From CAVQBP01 sp963740945 (GTDB taxonomy: Bacteria; Bacteroidota; Ignavibacteria; Ignavibacteriales; Ignavibacteriaceae), in assembly GCA_963740945.1 (NCBI GenBank), contig CAVUGE010000036.1, positions 1 through 64,000 of the forward strand: DNA of 64,000 bases, read 5' to 3'. Position numbers and translations under genes: made by a program. Of the stretch, positions 1 through 8,012 are shown piece by piece. The notes beneath the pieces were generated by a model. That model saw only the letters and a list, made by a program, of their open reading frames with translations, did not search any database and was not told the origin of the DNA. Within the stretch, counting starts at the first letter, position 1. Every line of letters begins with the position of its first letter.

Positions 1-2
1 AA

Positions 3-125
3 TATTTTTTAAAGACACCATTTTCAGATATTGAGCCATCAGGGAATGAAGTAATACGAAAAGAAAAAGAATTAAAAGATCTTTTTTCAAATAACTCACT
101 TACGTTAGTTACGGGTATATGTTAA
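3..125 (+). CDS. 3' end of an unidentified gene cut by the window edge
   Basis: An open frame runs from the left edge to a TAA at 123-125 and encodes about 40 residues, with acidic and basic stretches (EVIRKEKELKDLF) that look protein-like. The start lies outside the window and no family is recognisable. The other two plus-strand frames are closed early. It could be a chance open frame. Confidence 0.3.
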   Translation, partial: YFLKTPFSDIEPSGNEVIRKEKELKDLFSNNSLTLVTGIC

Positions 126-763
126 GATATTTACGTTCTATGAACTTTGAAAAACCTGGTATCGTATCCTAAGTTATTTTTTACCTATACTCTATCTAGA
201 ATCTTACGGAATGAAAAATAATTACTTTATTTTGATTTAATGAATAATTAATCTTTTCCAAAGAGATCTATTCTAGTAATTAGTTTAATCCCTACAGAAT
301 TTATTTTATTTCTTAAATGAGTATTGACTTTTAATTTTCTTTTTATTTTTGAAAGGAGTAAAAATTTTATATGTAATGCCTTGTTTTTTGATTCTATCGA
401 TAACTTAACCGCTTACTTTATCGCTTACTTAAATTCGTTAAAAATCATGAACTTGTCAAGTTATTTTTAAAATTATTTAAATTTAATATCGAACCATGCA
501 CAAATAAATTAGAAGCATTTAGCGGTAAATATAGAAAAAAAATATTGAATTCAAATAGGTTGTCATCAAAAAATAACTTTTAAAAAGTAAACAAACCAAA
601 CATAAAATCGGCAGCATGCTTCACTTAATTAAATAATTAAGAAAAATATTAATATTCGTTTTAATTATTTTTGAAATTGATATCAAATTAGTTATTTTCT
701 AAAAAAATGAACAATTGTTCTACTAAAAGTTTTCTGAAATTTTTTTTAGTTTTTTTTAAAAAT
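126..763. other. intergenic, no gene seen
   Basis: This 640-base stretch is very AT-rich with frequent stops in all frames. No tRNA, clear hairpin terminator or repeat family was found. It lies downstream of the minus-strand kinase and may hold that gene's 3' untranslated end. Confidence 0.5.
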
Positions 764-1813
764 TTAATATTGTGAATTATAATTAACCGGGATCTTAATT
801 AAAAATTCCGAGCCAATGTTAGGTTCACTTTTCAATTGAATAGTCCCGTGAAGCATATCTATAAATTTCTTAGTAATCGTTAATCCAAGTCCGGTTCCCT
901 CATATTTTCTATCAAATCCTTCGCTTACCTGCCTGAATTCTTCGAATATTATTTTTTGACTTTGTTTAGGTATACCAATTCCGGTATCGGTAATTTTAAC
1001 TAGTGCATATTCCTTGGAATTTATTTCAATTGTAATTGAAACTGCTACACCGCCTTGCGATGTATATTTAACGGCGTTATTAATTAGGTTTGAAATAATA
1101 TTTTGAATTATTCTTTTATCGGAGTTAACTAGGATTTCCGTTCGTTGTGACAGCATGTTCAAATAAATATTCTTTATCTGTGCAACTCCTTTGTATAAAT
1201 TAATTTCTTCCAGCACAAGATCGATTAAATTAAATTTTGACGGAATAATTTCGAATTTATTTGATTCGATTCTCGATAAATTTAAAATGGAATTTAAAGT
1301 TTCCAGCAGTCTTTTCCCGCTATTGTATATATCTTTAATCATCCTCAAATGATCGGACTGTTTGATTTCTTCGGAAAGAATTTCGGAATAGCCTAAAATA
1401 CCTACCAGAGGAGTTCTTAATTCATGACTCATATTAGCCAGGAAGTTGGATTTAAGGCGGTTCATTTCTTCGGCTTTTTCTTTGGCGCTAATCAAATCTT
1501 CTTCAAATTTTACCCTATCGGTAATGTTATGCATAACGGCAATAATGAGAGGCTTTTCATTCAATTGAAATAAGGAAAGATTTACTTCACTGAAAAAAGG
1601 TACGGAGCCATGTAAATTAGTCCAATAGAATACCTGTGGTTCTCCATTCAATACTTTTTGTACTAAATTTTCCGCTTTTTGCTTTGAACTAATTCCATCC
1701 TGCTGATATTCAGGAGAAAAGTCAGCAGGTGTTTTTCCGATAATATTTGATTTAGGAAGTTTGAAAAGCTGTTCGGTTGCATGATTGCAATCAATGATTG
1801 TAAGGTTGTCCAT
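764..1813 (-). CDS. PAS-domain sensor histidine kinase (C-terminal part of a disrupted gene)
   Basis: This is the kinase half of a membrane two-component sensor. From the ATG at 1813 it has a PAS-like domain (about residues 1-105), an H-box with the phospho-acceptor His near residue 130 (FLANMSHELRTP), an N-box (NLINNAVKY, about 242-250), and G1 DTGIG and G2 GTGLG motifs near 276 and 306, so the catalytic core is complete. The same frame is open upstream to about 2029 and there encodes the last strands of another PAS domain (KTTFPADISSKKL, then VRNISEIKQVE). The true gene therefore began further upstream, and the frame joins in the wrong phase to the sensor fragment at 1954-2706. No response regulator is adjacent. 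Confidence 0.8.
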   Translation of the reverse strand: MDNLTIIDCNHATEQLFKLPKSNIIGKTPADFSPEYQQDGISSKQKAENLVQKVLNGEPQVFYWTNLHGSVPFFSEVNLSLFQLNEKPLIIAVMHNITDRVKFEEDLISAKEKAEEMNRLKSNFLANMSHELRTPLVGILGYSEILSEEIKQSDHLRMIKDIYNSGKRLLETLNSILNLSRIESNKFEIIPSKFNLIDLVLEEINLYKGVAQIKNIYLNMLSQRTEILVNSDKRIIQNIISNLINNAVKYTSQGGVAVSITIEINSKEYALVKITDTGIGIPKQSQKIIFEEFRQVSEGFDRKYEGTGLGLTITKKFIDMLHGTIQLKSEPNIGSEFLIKIPVNYNSQY

Positions 1814-1953
1814 TATAAAGATAGGATCATTAGATTTTTCAAATAATGTCCAAAACTTTCTTTCCGAATTTTTAATCTGGTTTTCAACCTGTTTTATTTC
1901 AGAAATATTTCTGACGATAGCTAAGACATTTCCATTGGAAAGTTTTTTACTGC

Positions 1954-2706
1954 TTATATCAGCCGGAAAAGTTGTTTTAGAAGACCTGTACCGGAGATAG
2001 AATATTTTAGAGTTAACGGTGGAGCGGAATTATAGGATAAAGGACTAATGATTACAATACTATCTTTTTCTTTTTCAAATAAAAATGATTCCCTGGATAA
2101 AGTATTAACATAAGATTTTTCTACATATGGAAAGATTATATATCCGGGATCAATATTAAAAAAAATTGCGGCAATAGAACTATTATTAACATCAACAGGT
2201 ACAATGATATCATAAAATAATAGCCCGGATCTTTGATTTCTCTTTATATCCGAGGTTACGATTGTTTTACTTTTTAGAGAAGAATCTATTAATGAGAATT
2301 CATTTGAATCGGGAAGATATCTGTGGTTAAGATTTAATAAATAACTGTTATTTTTATCTAAAATATAGATTGATCTGTGACCGTGATTTTTAAATATTGG
2401 ATAAATAGTATGAAAAACATCCAGAGAATCTTTTATATTTCTTTTTTTGTATAAATTTTTTATAGCTTCATTAAAGAAGTCGTTTTCATTTAAATAGATA
2501 GCCTCGGCTATTCTTTCCTTAAACCAGGACTCAACCTGATTTTGTTTTAATGAAGAAATTGAACTGAGGTCTTTTTCTTCTGTCGAAAGCAGATAATTCC
2601 TTTCGTTCCAGTAATAAAAGTAACCCACCAATATTAATAAAAATAGAACTGCAGCGAAAACAAAAAAGAGAATTTTTGACAATTTATAAGAAATAAATTT
2701 TCTCAA
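1954..2706 (-). pseudogene. N-terminal extracytoplasmic sensor fragment of the same histidine kinase
   Basis: The fragment encodes an N-terminal membrane helix (about residues 10-32) and then a predicted periplasmic sensor domain of dCache character, with alternating strands and phrases such as SIYILDKNNSYLLNL. It stops at residue 250 before the second transmembrane helix expected for such sensors. The kinase lies directly downstream in another frame. Both a frame change and missing sequence (end of the sensor domain, second helix, start of the first PAS) are needed to explain the junction at about 1985-2030. This looks like an internal deletion rather than a simple one-base error. The fragment could still be translated as a short membrane protein. 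Confidence 0.6.
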
Positions 2707-2881
2707 CGTTAAAGTTATATATGGATAAAAGTTTAATTTTTTAAAAATAATTCTAACTTTTGCAAAGTAAGAAAATATTTAAATATTAAAAAGATAGCTG
2801 AGTCGATAAGCTGTGCTTTATGTATTACCTTAATATTATAAGCAAAATAAATACCGGAATAAAAAGATCAATAGATAGCTG

Positions 2882-2941
2882 TAGTCATTCATATCATTAG
2901 TCATTTATAGTCATTTATTGCCATTCATAGTCATTTATAGT
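2882..2941. repeat. GTCATT short tandem array 1
   Basis: Imperfect repeats of an about 10-base unit (AGTCATTTAT or AGTCATTCAT), five to six copies. The same unit recurs at 3362-3402, 3489-3532 and 52504-52636. Confidence 0.7.
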
Positions 2942-3361
2942 ATGAGAAAAAAAAAGAGTGGTGGAGAGGCTGTATGAAAATACAGAAAACCGTCTACCTT
3001 CTGTATATAAATTGGTTAATGATATTATACAGATTCTTTTACCAGGTACTATGTAGAAATAAACGGACTTTCTGTGACGAATTTATTTTTTTTAATTGGG
3101 ATTGTTTTTCTTGGAAGCCTTGGATTTTTAGTGTGTCATTTTTGTCAATTTTTTGAAAATTCATTGGAGGAAATAGGGTCAATTTTGGTAAGTTTTTGGG
3201 TTCTGTTTACTTGGAGTGTATCTTGGAGTTATCTTGGAGGTGGGATGGAGGTGAAATTGGAGTTGAAAAGGAGTAAAAGATGTGTGTCAAAAATGACAAT
3301 CGAATGGGTTAAAAGAAGTTAAATATTTAAAGGTTCATTGTAAATGTGAGAGGATCAATCA

Positions 3362-3443
3362 ATAGTCGGGTAGTCATCCAATAGTCATTTATAGTCATTT
3401 ATTGTTCCCGATAGGGTAGGAAGCTTAGCGGGACAGGCATTCG
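3362..3443. repeat. GTCATT array 2 joined to a CGGGACAGGCATTCG element
   Basis: Several GTCATT units are followed directly by TTCCCG, a 17-base spacer, and AGCGGGACAGGCATTCG. The same composite order is seen at 52504-52636, which suggests that array and palindrome travel together. Confidence 0.6.
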
Positions 3444-3488
3444 ATGGGGGAAAAATGGAGTGGTGGAATGATGTAGGAGAAATTTCAT

Positions 3489-3532
3489 TAGTCATTCATA
3501 GTCATTCGTTGTCATTTATAGTCATTTGTTGT
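3489..3532. repeat. GTCATT short tandem array 3
   Basis: Four GTCATT units at about 10-base spacing (AGTCATTCAT, AGTCATTCGT, TGTCATTTAT, AGTCATTTGT), the same family as the arrays at 2882 and 3362. Confidence 0.7.
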
Positions 3533-3596
3533 ATAGAGGAATCTAATTATACTGCATTATTCAAATTTCAGTAAAAAATTTTAAAATTTTAATTGC

Positions 3597-3624
3597 TTGG
3601 CAATATATATTTTTCGTAACTTTG
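3597..3624 (+). promoter_or_regulatory. candidate Bacteroidota-type promoter for the etf operon
   Basis: TAACTTTG at 3617-3624 matches the known -7 consensus TAnnTTTG of Bacteroidota housekeeping promoters. A TTGG lies about 17 bases upstream where the -33 element is expected. The etfB start is about 30 bases downstream, with a GAAGGGG ribosome site in between. Confidence 0.5.
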
Positions 3625-3652
3625 TGTAAGTATAATTAATAGAAGGGGTACT

Positions 3653-4543
3653 ATGGGGAAGAATAGTATCGTAATGGTTAAACAGGTTCCGGATACAACA
3701 AACATATCCGGCCAGGTAATGAAAGAAGACGGGACGGTTAACAGAGCAAAACTTCCTGCAATATTTAATCACGAAGACAGAGTTGCACTTGAACTGGCAT
3801 TAAGGATAAAAGACCGTGAAGGCGGTAAAATAACAGTAATTACAATGGGACCGCCCAGAGCTTCCGATATATTACGTGAATGTCTATATATGGGAGCAGA
3901 TGAAGCCGTATTGATTAGCGACAGAAAATTTGCAGGAGCTGATACACTTGCTACATCATATGTTTTATCCGAGGCAATAAAAAGAATCGGTAATTATGAT
4001 TTTATATTTGCAGGCAGACAGGCAATTGACGGTGATACTGCTCAGGTAGGGCCGCAAACCGCTGAAAAATTAGATATTCCTCAGGTTACTTATGTAGAAG
4101 AAATATTAGATATAAAGGAAAAAAGCGTAACATTAAAAAAGAAAATAGACGGGGGATTTGAAATTCTGGAATCGACCCTACCCGTATTAATTACGGTACT
4201 TAAGGATGCATGCATTCCAAGACCTTTTAAAGCAAAGAGATTAATGGCATATAAAAATGCAAAAACTCTGATGGAGTTAGAGAAAATAACCGAAGGGAAT
4301 TCACTCATTTATATTGATCAGTTAAAGGAAGAGCATATTGCGAAAAATCTTTATATCCAGACATTAACAATGGATGATCTTCAGCTTGAGTTGAATAGGT
4401 GCGGAGTTCATGGTTCACCCACTAAAGTTCACAAAGTTGAATCGGTTGTATTAGCGGGAGGGAATCATGAAGTAATTTTACCTACCAAAGAAGGTATGGC
4501 TGACTTAATCGATAAATTAATGGACAATCACATATTGGGATAA
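3653..4543 (+). CDS. etfB: electron transfer flavoprotein beta subunit
   Basis: This is the AMP-binding beta subunit of the EtfAB heterodimer, which takes electrons from acyl-CoA dehydrogenases in the cytoplasm and passes them to the quinone pool. At 296 residues it is slightly longer than the usual 250-260. It opens with the typical IVMVKQVPDT and contains the family core (NHEDRVALELALRIKD, then GRQAIDGDTAQVGPQ at about 122-136). A GAAGGGG ribosome site precedes the ATG. etfA follows after 5 bases and the acyl-CoA dehydrogenase after that, so the electron donor and acceptor are co-transcribed. Confidence 0.93.
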   Translation: MGKNSIVMVKQVPDTTNISGQVMKEDGTVNRAKLPAIFNHEDRVALELALRIKDREGGKITVITMGPPRASDILRECLYMGADEAVLISDRKFAGADTLATSYVLSEAIKRIGNYDFIFAGRQAIDGDTAQVGPQTAEKLDIPQVTYVEEILDIKEKSVTLKKKIDGGFEILESTLPVLITVLKDACIPRPFKAKRLMAYKNAKTLMELEKITEGNSLIYIDQLKEEHIAKNLYIQTLTMDDLQLELNRCGVHGSPTKVHKVESVVLAGGNHEVILPTKEGMADLIDKLMDNHILG

Positions 4544-4548
4544 TAAAT

Positions 4549-5568
4549 ATGGGGAATTATAATAAAGATGTCTGGGTTTTTGTTGAACAGCGCAGCGGGA
4601 AGCCAGCCGATGTTAGTTTTGAACTTTTATCAAAAGGGAAAAAGCTTGCTGAGTGCTTAGGTGGGAAATTAAAATCTGTTGTAATAGGGAGTGAAGTTAT
4701 TCCCCTTGCAAAGGAAACCTTCCGGTATGGAGCCGAAGAAGCAATGGTAATTGATCATCCGGACCTTCATAATTATTTAACAATGCCGTACAGCAGAATA
4801 ATTAATGAACTGGTAGAGAAATATAAACCGCGTATTATGCTTTTCGGAGCTACAGTAATAGGAAGGGATTTGGCTCCAAGGGTTGCTTCCCATACAAAGA
4901 GCGGCTTAACAGCTGATTGTACAGATCTCCAAATTTCCGATGTAACTTATCTGAAAAAGGATTATCAAAATCTGCTTCTCCAAATTCGTCCTGCCTTCGG
5001 AGGAAATATAATTGCCACAATAATTTCACCCGATATTGAAATTCAGATGGCGACAGTAAGGGAAGGGGTTATGAAAATGGAGCCGCTGGAAGAACCGGTT
5101 GAAGGAAAAATTACAGAGATACCTTATACGCCTAACGGTTTTGACAATATAATTAAAATTATCGAGCAGCATAGAAAAGAGAACAAAGTTAATCTAAAAG
5201 CTGCCCCGATCATTGTAGCGGGAGGATACGGCATGGGGACTTCAGATAACTTTAAGCTAATCCATGAGCTTGCTATAACTATCGGCGGAGAAATAGCCGG
5301 ATCACGTGCTGCAGTTGATGCGGGTTTTGTGCCTCCTGAACGGCAGGTGGGACAAACGGGAGTTACAGTAAGACCAAAACTTTATATAGCCTGCGGAATA
5401 TCGGGAGCGATCCAGCATAGAGCAGGAATGCAGGAATCCAATAAAATTATTGCAATAAATACTGATCCTGAAGCTCCGATATTCAATGTTGCTCATTACG
5501 GAATAGTGGGGGATGCGATGCAGGTAATTCCTATGTTCATAAATGTTTTTAAACAGAAGCTGAGATAA
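4549..5568 (+). CDS. etfA: electron transfer flavoprotein alpha subunit
   Basis: This is the FAD-binding alpha subunit and partner of etfB. Its 339 residues are of normal length. The C-terminal FAD domain is clear (GSRAAVDAGFVPPERQVGQTG, near residues 250-270) and is followed by LYIACGISGAIQH and INTDPEAPIFNVAHYGIVGD. The N-terminal domain is of the usual nucleotide-binding-like fold. It starts 5 bases after etfB and ends 3 bases before the acyl-CoA dehydrogenase start, indicating tight coupling in one operon. Confidence 0.93.
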   Translation: MGNYNKDVWVFVEQRSGKPADVSFELLSKGKKLAECLGGKLKSVVIGSEVIPLAKETFRYGAEEAMVIDHPDLHNYLTMPYSRIINELVEKYKPRIMLFGATVIGRDLAPRVASHTKSGLTADCTDLQISDVTYLKKDYQNLLLQIRPAFGGNIIATIISPDIEIQMATVREGVMKMEPLEEPVEGKITEIPYTPNGFDNIIKIIEQHRKENKVNLKAAPIIVAGGYGMGTSDNFKLIHELAITIGGEIAGSRAAVDAGFVPPERQVGQTGVTVRPKLYIACGISGAIQHRAGMQESNKIIAINTDPEAPIFNVAHYGIVGDAMQVIPMFINVFKQKLR

Positions 5569-5571
5569 AAT

Positions 5572-7293
5572 ATGCCCAATTATTTTGCAGAGAATAAAGA
5601 TCTTCTTTATCATTTTGAAAGACTGGATTTAAAACAAATAGTCGAAATGACTGAAGAAAATTATGAGCAGTCTAAAAAATTTAATTATGCACCGGTCAAC
5701 TATGAAGATGCCAAAGAGAATTACCGGAAAGTCCTTGAAGTTGTAGGGGATATAGCCGGCAATTATATTGCGCCGAGAGCTGCACAAATAGATGAAGAAG
5801 GAGCGGTATTTAAGGACGGAAAAGTAGAGTATGCAAAAGGGACAAAAGAAGCACTGGAAATGCTGTCCAAAGCTGAACTGATGGGAATGATACTGCCGAG
5901 AGAATACGGGGGTCTTAATTTCCCTACTACAATCTATATGATGGCGGTTGAAATTATTTCCCGTGCGGAAGCTTCATTAATGAATATATTTGGATTACAG
6001 GACATCGGGAAAACAATTGCACAATTTGCAAATGACCTTCAGAAACAGGAATACCTTCCAAAATTTTCTACGGGGGAATTTACCGGTGCAATGGCTTTAA
6101 CCGAACCGGATGCCGGGTCAGACCTTCAAGCAGTTAAACTGCATGCTTACCAGGACGAGAATGGAAACTGGTCATTACGCGGGGTAAAAAGATTTATTAC
6201 CAACGGCAACGGAGACGTGCTCCTTGTATTAGCCAGGACGGAACCGGGTACAAAAGATGCACGCGGTTTAAGTATGTTTGTCTGCTACGGGGATGAATCT
6301 GTAAAAGTTAGGAGAATTGAGCATAAATTAGGTATTCATGGGTCACCGACTTGTGAACTTCAGTTTAACGATACACCTGCCCAGTTAATTGGAACACGAA
6401 GATTCGGATTATTGAAATATGTCATGTACTTGATGAATCGTGCACGTGTAGGTATAGGTGCTCAGTCTCTTGGAATTTCCCAGCAGGCTTATGAGGAAGC
6501 ATTAAAATATGCAAAAGCAAGAGAGCAATTCGGCAAGCCTATTTATAATATGCCAGTTGTTTCTAATATTTTAATTGATATGAGAGTAACACTTGAAGCT
6601 AACCGGTCTTTATTTTATTCGACATGTCTCTGGCTTGATAAAAAGGAAAAGCTGGAGGAGTTGGTTGAAAGCTTGAAAAAAGAAAAAAAACCGTTTGTCG
6701 AAGCAAATGATAGATTAAAAGAAGCACTTAAAGTAGTTGCCTTTTTGACTCCGGTGGCAAAGTATGTTTTAAGTGAATCTGCAAATAAAATTTCATATGA
6801 TGCCCTGCAAATCCATGGTGGTACAGGCTATATGAAAGAATTTATGGTAGAACGTTTGGTTAGGGATGCAAGGATAACCAATATTTATGAAGGCACTTCA
6901 CAACTGCAAATAGTTGCTGCTGCAGGCGGAGTAATTAATGATGTTCTTGCCGAATATTTCAATGAATGGGAGAAGAAGGAATATAAAGGGAGCCTTGCTC
7001 ATTTATTAAATAATCTGATAGAAATAAGGAGTCTTTTTAATGAGAGCCTGAAATATATTAAGGATAAAAAAGATATAAATCTGCAGGAAGTGGCTTCTAA
7101 AGATTTAGTTGAACTTTATACATATATTTATGTGGGATTTTTACTTTTAAAGGAAGCAAATGAGGATCAGAGGAAAGTCTTTACAGCGAGACGTTATATT
7201 CTAGATGCACTTTCAAAAGCAAGGAAAAATACCGAAGCGATAAAAACCGAGTTATACTCGGATATATTATATGCGGACACAATTTTAATATAA
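5572..7293 (+). CDS. acyl-CoA dehydrogenase
   Basis: A flavoprotein that oxidises acyl-CoA to enoyl-CoA and passes electrons to EtfAB, encoded just upstream. At 573 residues it has the standard dehydrogenase fold plus N- and C-terminal extensions. Recognisable parts are GAMALTEPDAGSD (about 183-195), the ARVGIGAQSLGISQQAYEEA helix, IHGGTGY, and IYEGTSQLQ, whose Glu is at the usual catalytic-base position. An internal Lys/Glu-rich insert (about 360-395) separates helices in the C-terminal domain, as in the large acyl-CoA dehydrogenases of Bacteroidota. The acyl chain specificity cannot be read from sequence. Confidence 0.9.
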   Translation: MPNYFAENKDLLYHFERLDLKQIVEMTEENYEQSKKFNYAPVNYEDAKENYRKVLEVVGDIAGNYIAPRAAQIDEEGAVFKDGKVEYAKGTKEALEMLSKAELMGMILPREYGGLNFPTTIYMMAVEIISRAEASLMNIFGLQDIGKTIAQFANDLQKQEYLPKFSTGEFTGAMALTEPDAGSDLQAVKLHAYQDENGNWSLRGVKRFITNGNGDVLLVLARTEPGTKDARGLSMFVCYGDESVKVRRIEHKLGIHGSPTCELQFNDTPAQLIGTRRFGLLKYVMYLMNRARVGIGAQSLGISQQAYEEALKYAKAREQFGKPIYNMPVVSNILIDMRVTLEANRSLFYSTCLWLDKKEKLEELVESLKKEKKPFVEANDRLKEALKVVAFLTPVAKYVLSESANKISYDALQIHGGTGYMKEFMVERLVRDARITNIYEGTSQLQIVAAAGGVINDVLAEYFNEWEKKEYKGSLAHLLNNLIEIRSLFNESLKYIKDKKDINLQEVASKDLVELYTYIYVGFLLLKEANEDQRKVFTARRYILDALSKARKNTEAIKTELYSDILYADTILI

Positions 7294-7311
7294 AAAACCG
7301 GGAGAATTATA

Positions 7312-7521
7312 ATGAATAAATGTACACTCATATACAGAATTTATGATGATCATGAAGAGAAGCATTATGTAAGCAGTATACTGGATCATAAGAAACTGGA
7401 AGAAATAGTAGATGAATACAAAAGACAGAATGAAAGTGTTTATGCAAATGAATTCATTCATTATTTAAATAGATTCGATCCGGATGCTCATGAAGTTGAA
7501 GTAAAGGATTTTTACTTTTAG
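7312..7521 (+). CDS. small conserved-looking protein after the acyl-CoA dehydrogenase
   Basis: A 69-residue soluble, charged protein (IYRIYDDHEEKHYVSSILDHKKLEEIVDEY...) of unknown function. A CGGGAGA ribosome site precedes the ATG, and the 18-base gap places it in the etf operon. No motif or membrane segment is visible. Confidence 0.6.
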   Translation: MNKCTLIYRIYDDHEEKHYVSSILDHKKLEEIVDEYKRQNESVYANEFIHYLNRFDPDAHEVEVKDFYF

Positions 7522-7555
7522 GCGTGCTTTTTAAGGAGTATGTTTAAGCTATTAA

Positions 7556-7598
7556 CCTCACCCCCTAAACCCCTCTCCTTAGTAAGGCGAGGGGGGAG
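7556..7598. repeat. CTCACCCCCTAA palindromic repeat, copy 1
   Basis: CCTCACCCCCTAA is followed by a hairpin made of CCCCTCTCCTTA and TAAGGCGAGGGG around a central G. The same element occurs at 7780 and 23055. Confidence 0.75.
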
Positions 7599-7779
7599 TT
7601 TATCCAAGCCTTTCTACTAAGATTTATAGTAGGTATTTATTAATGAGCCAAATTGTAGGAGTATGTTTAATTCCCTAAAAATAAGTTTTATCTTAAATTT
7701 AATTAAGTATAATATTGTTAAGATTTAATAAATTAAAGCAATATAAATTACAGGTTGGAGCATTTAATAAATTATTTAA

Positions 7780-7822
7780 CCTCACCCCCTAGCCCCCTTT
7801 CCTTAGTAAGGCGAGGGGGGAG
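7780..7822. repeat. CTCACCCCCTAA palindromic repeat, copy 2
   Basis: Second copy, 224 bases after the first, with the same head (CCTCACCCCCTAG) and a hairpin with small differences in the left arm. Confidence 0.75.
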
Positions 7823-8012
7823 TTATTCTGAGCCCTACCTCTTTTTCCAACAAATACAAATCAATTTTTAACCGTTCAACAAGGAAATTAAGTTGCTGCA
7901 GTAATTTTAATTGGTATTAATTAACTATTTTTTTAATTTTTGGAAATTTCAATTCTCCAATAATGCATTATAAATTAAATAGTTGAACCTTTTATTTAAT
8001 ATGGGGTAAAAA

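Larger units (their letters stand above)
2707..3652. other. repeat-rich intergenic region
   Basis: The open frames here (2974-3322) have poor coding character and are probably not genes. The region holds three arrays of an about 10-base GTCATT unit, one copy of a CCCG...CGGGACAGGCATTCG element (3405-3443), and a run of TTGGAG/TGGAGG words at about 3190-3275. The etf promoter is at the right end. Confidence 0.6.
7522..8012. other. intergenic region with two palindromic repeats
   Basis: No open frame of merit. It holds two copies of the CCTCACCCCCT family repeat (7556-7598 and 7780-7822), which may act as terminators for the etf operon. The rest is AT-rich leader for the serine hydrolase. Confidence 0.6.

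Noticed and set aside
2974..3322. Two overlapping plus-strand open frames (60 and 82 residues)
   Set aside because: Composition is Phe/Trp/Cys-rich, the frames overlap each other, and they lie in repeat-rich DNA without a convincing ribosome site.
2882..3532. GTCATT arrays considered as a CRISPR array
   Set aside because: Units are about 10 bases, contiguous and degenerate, with no spacers and no cas genes.
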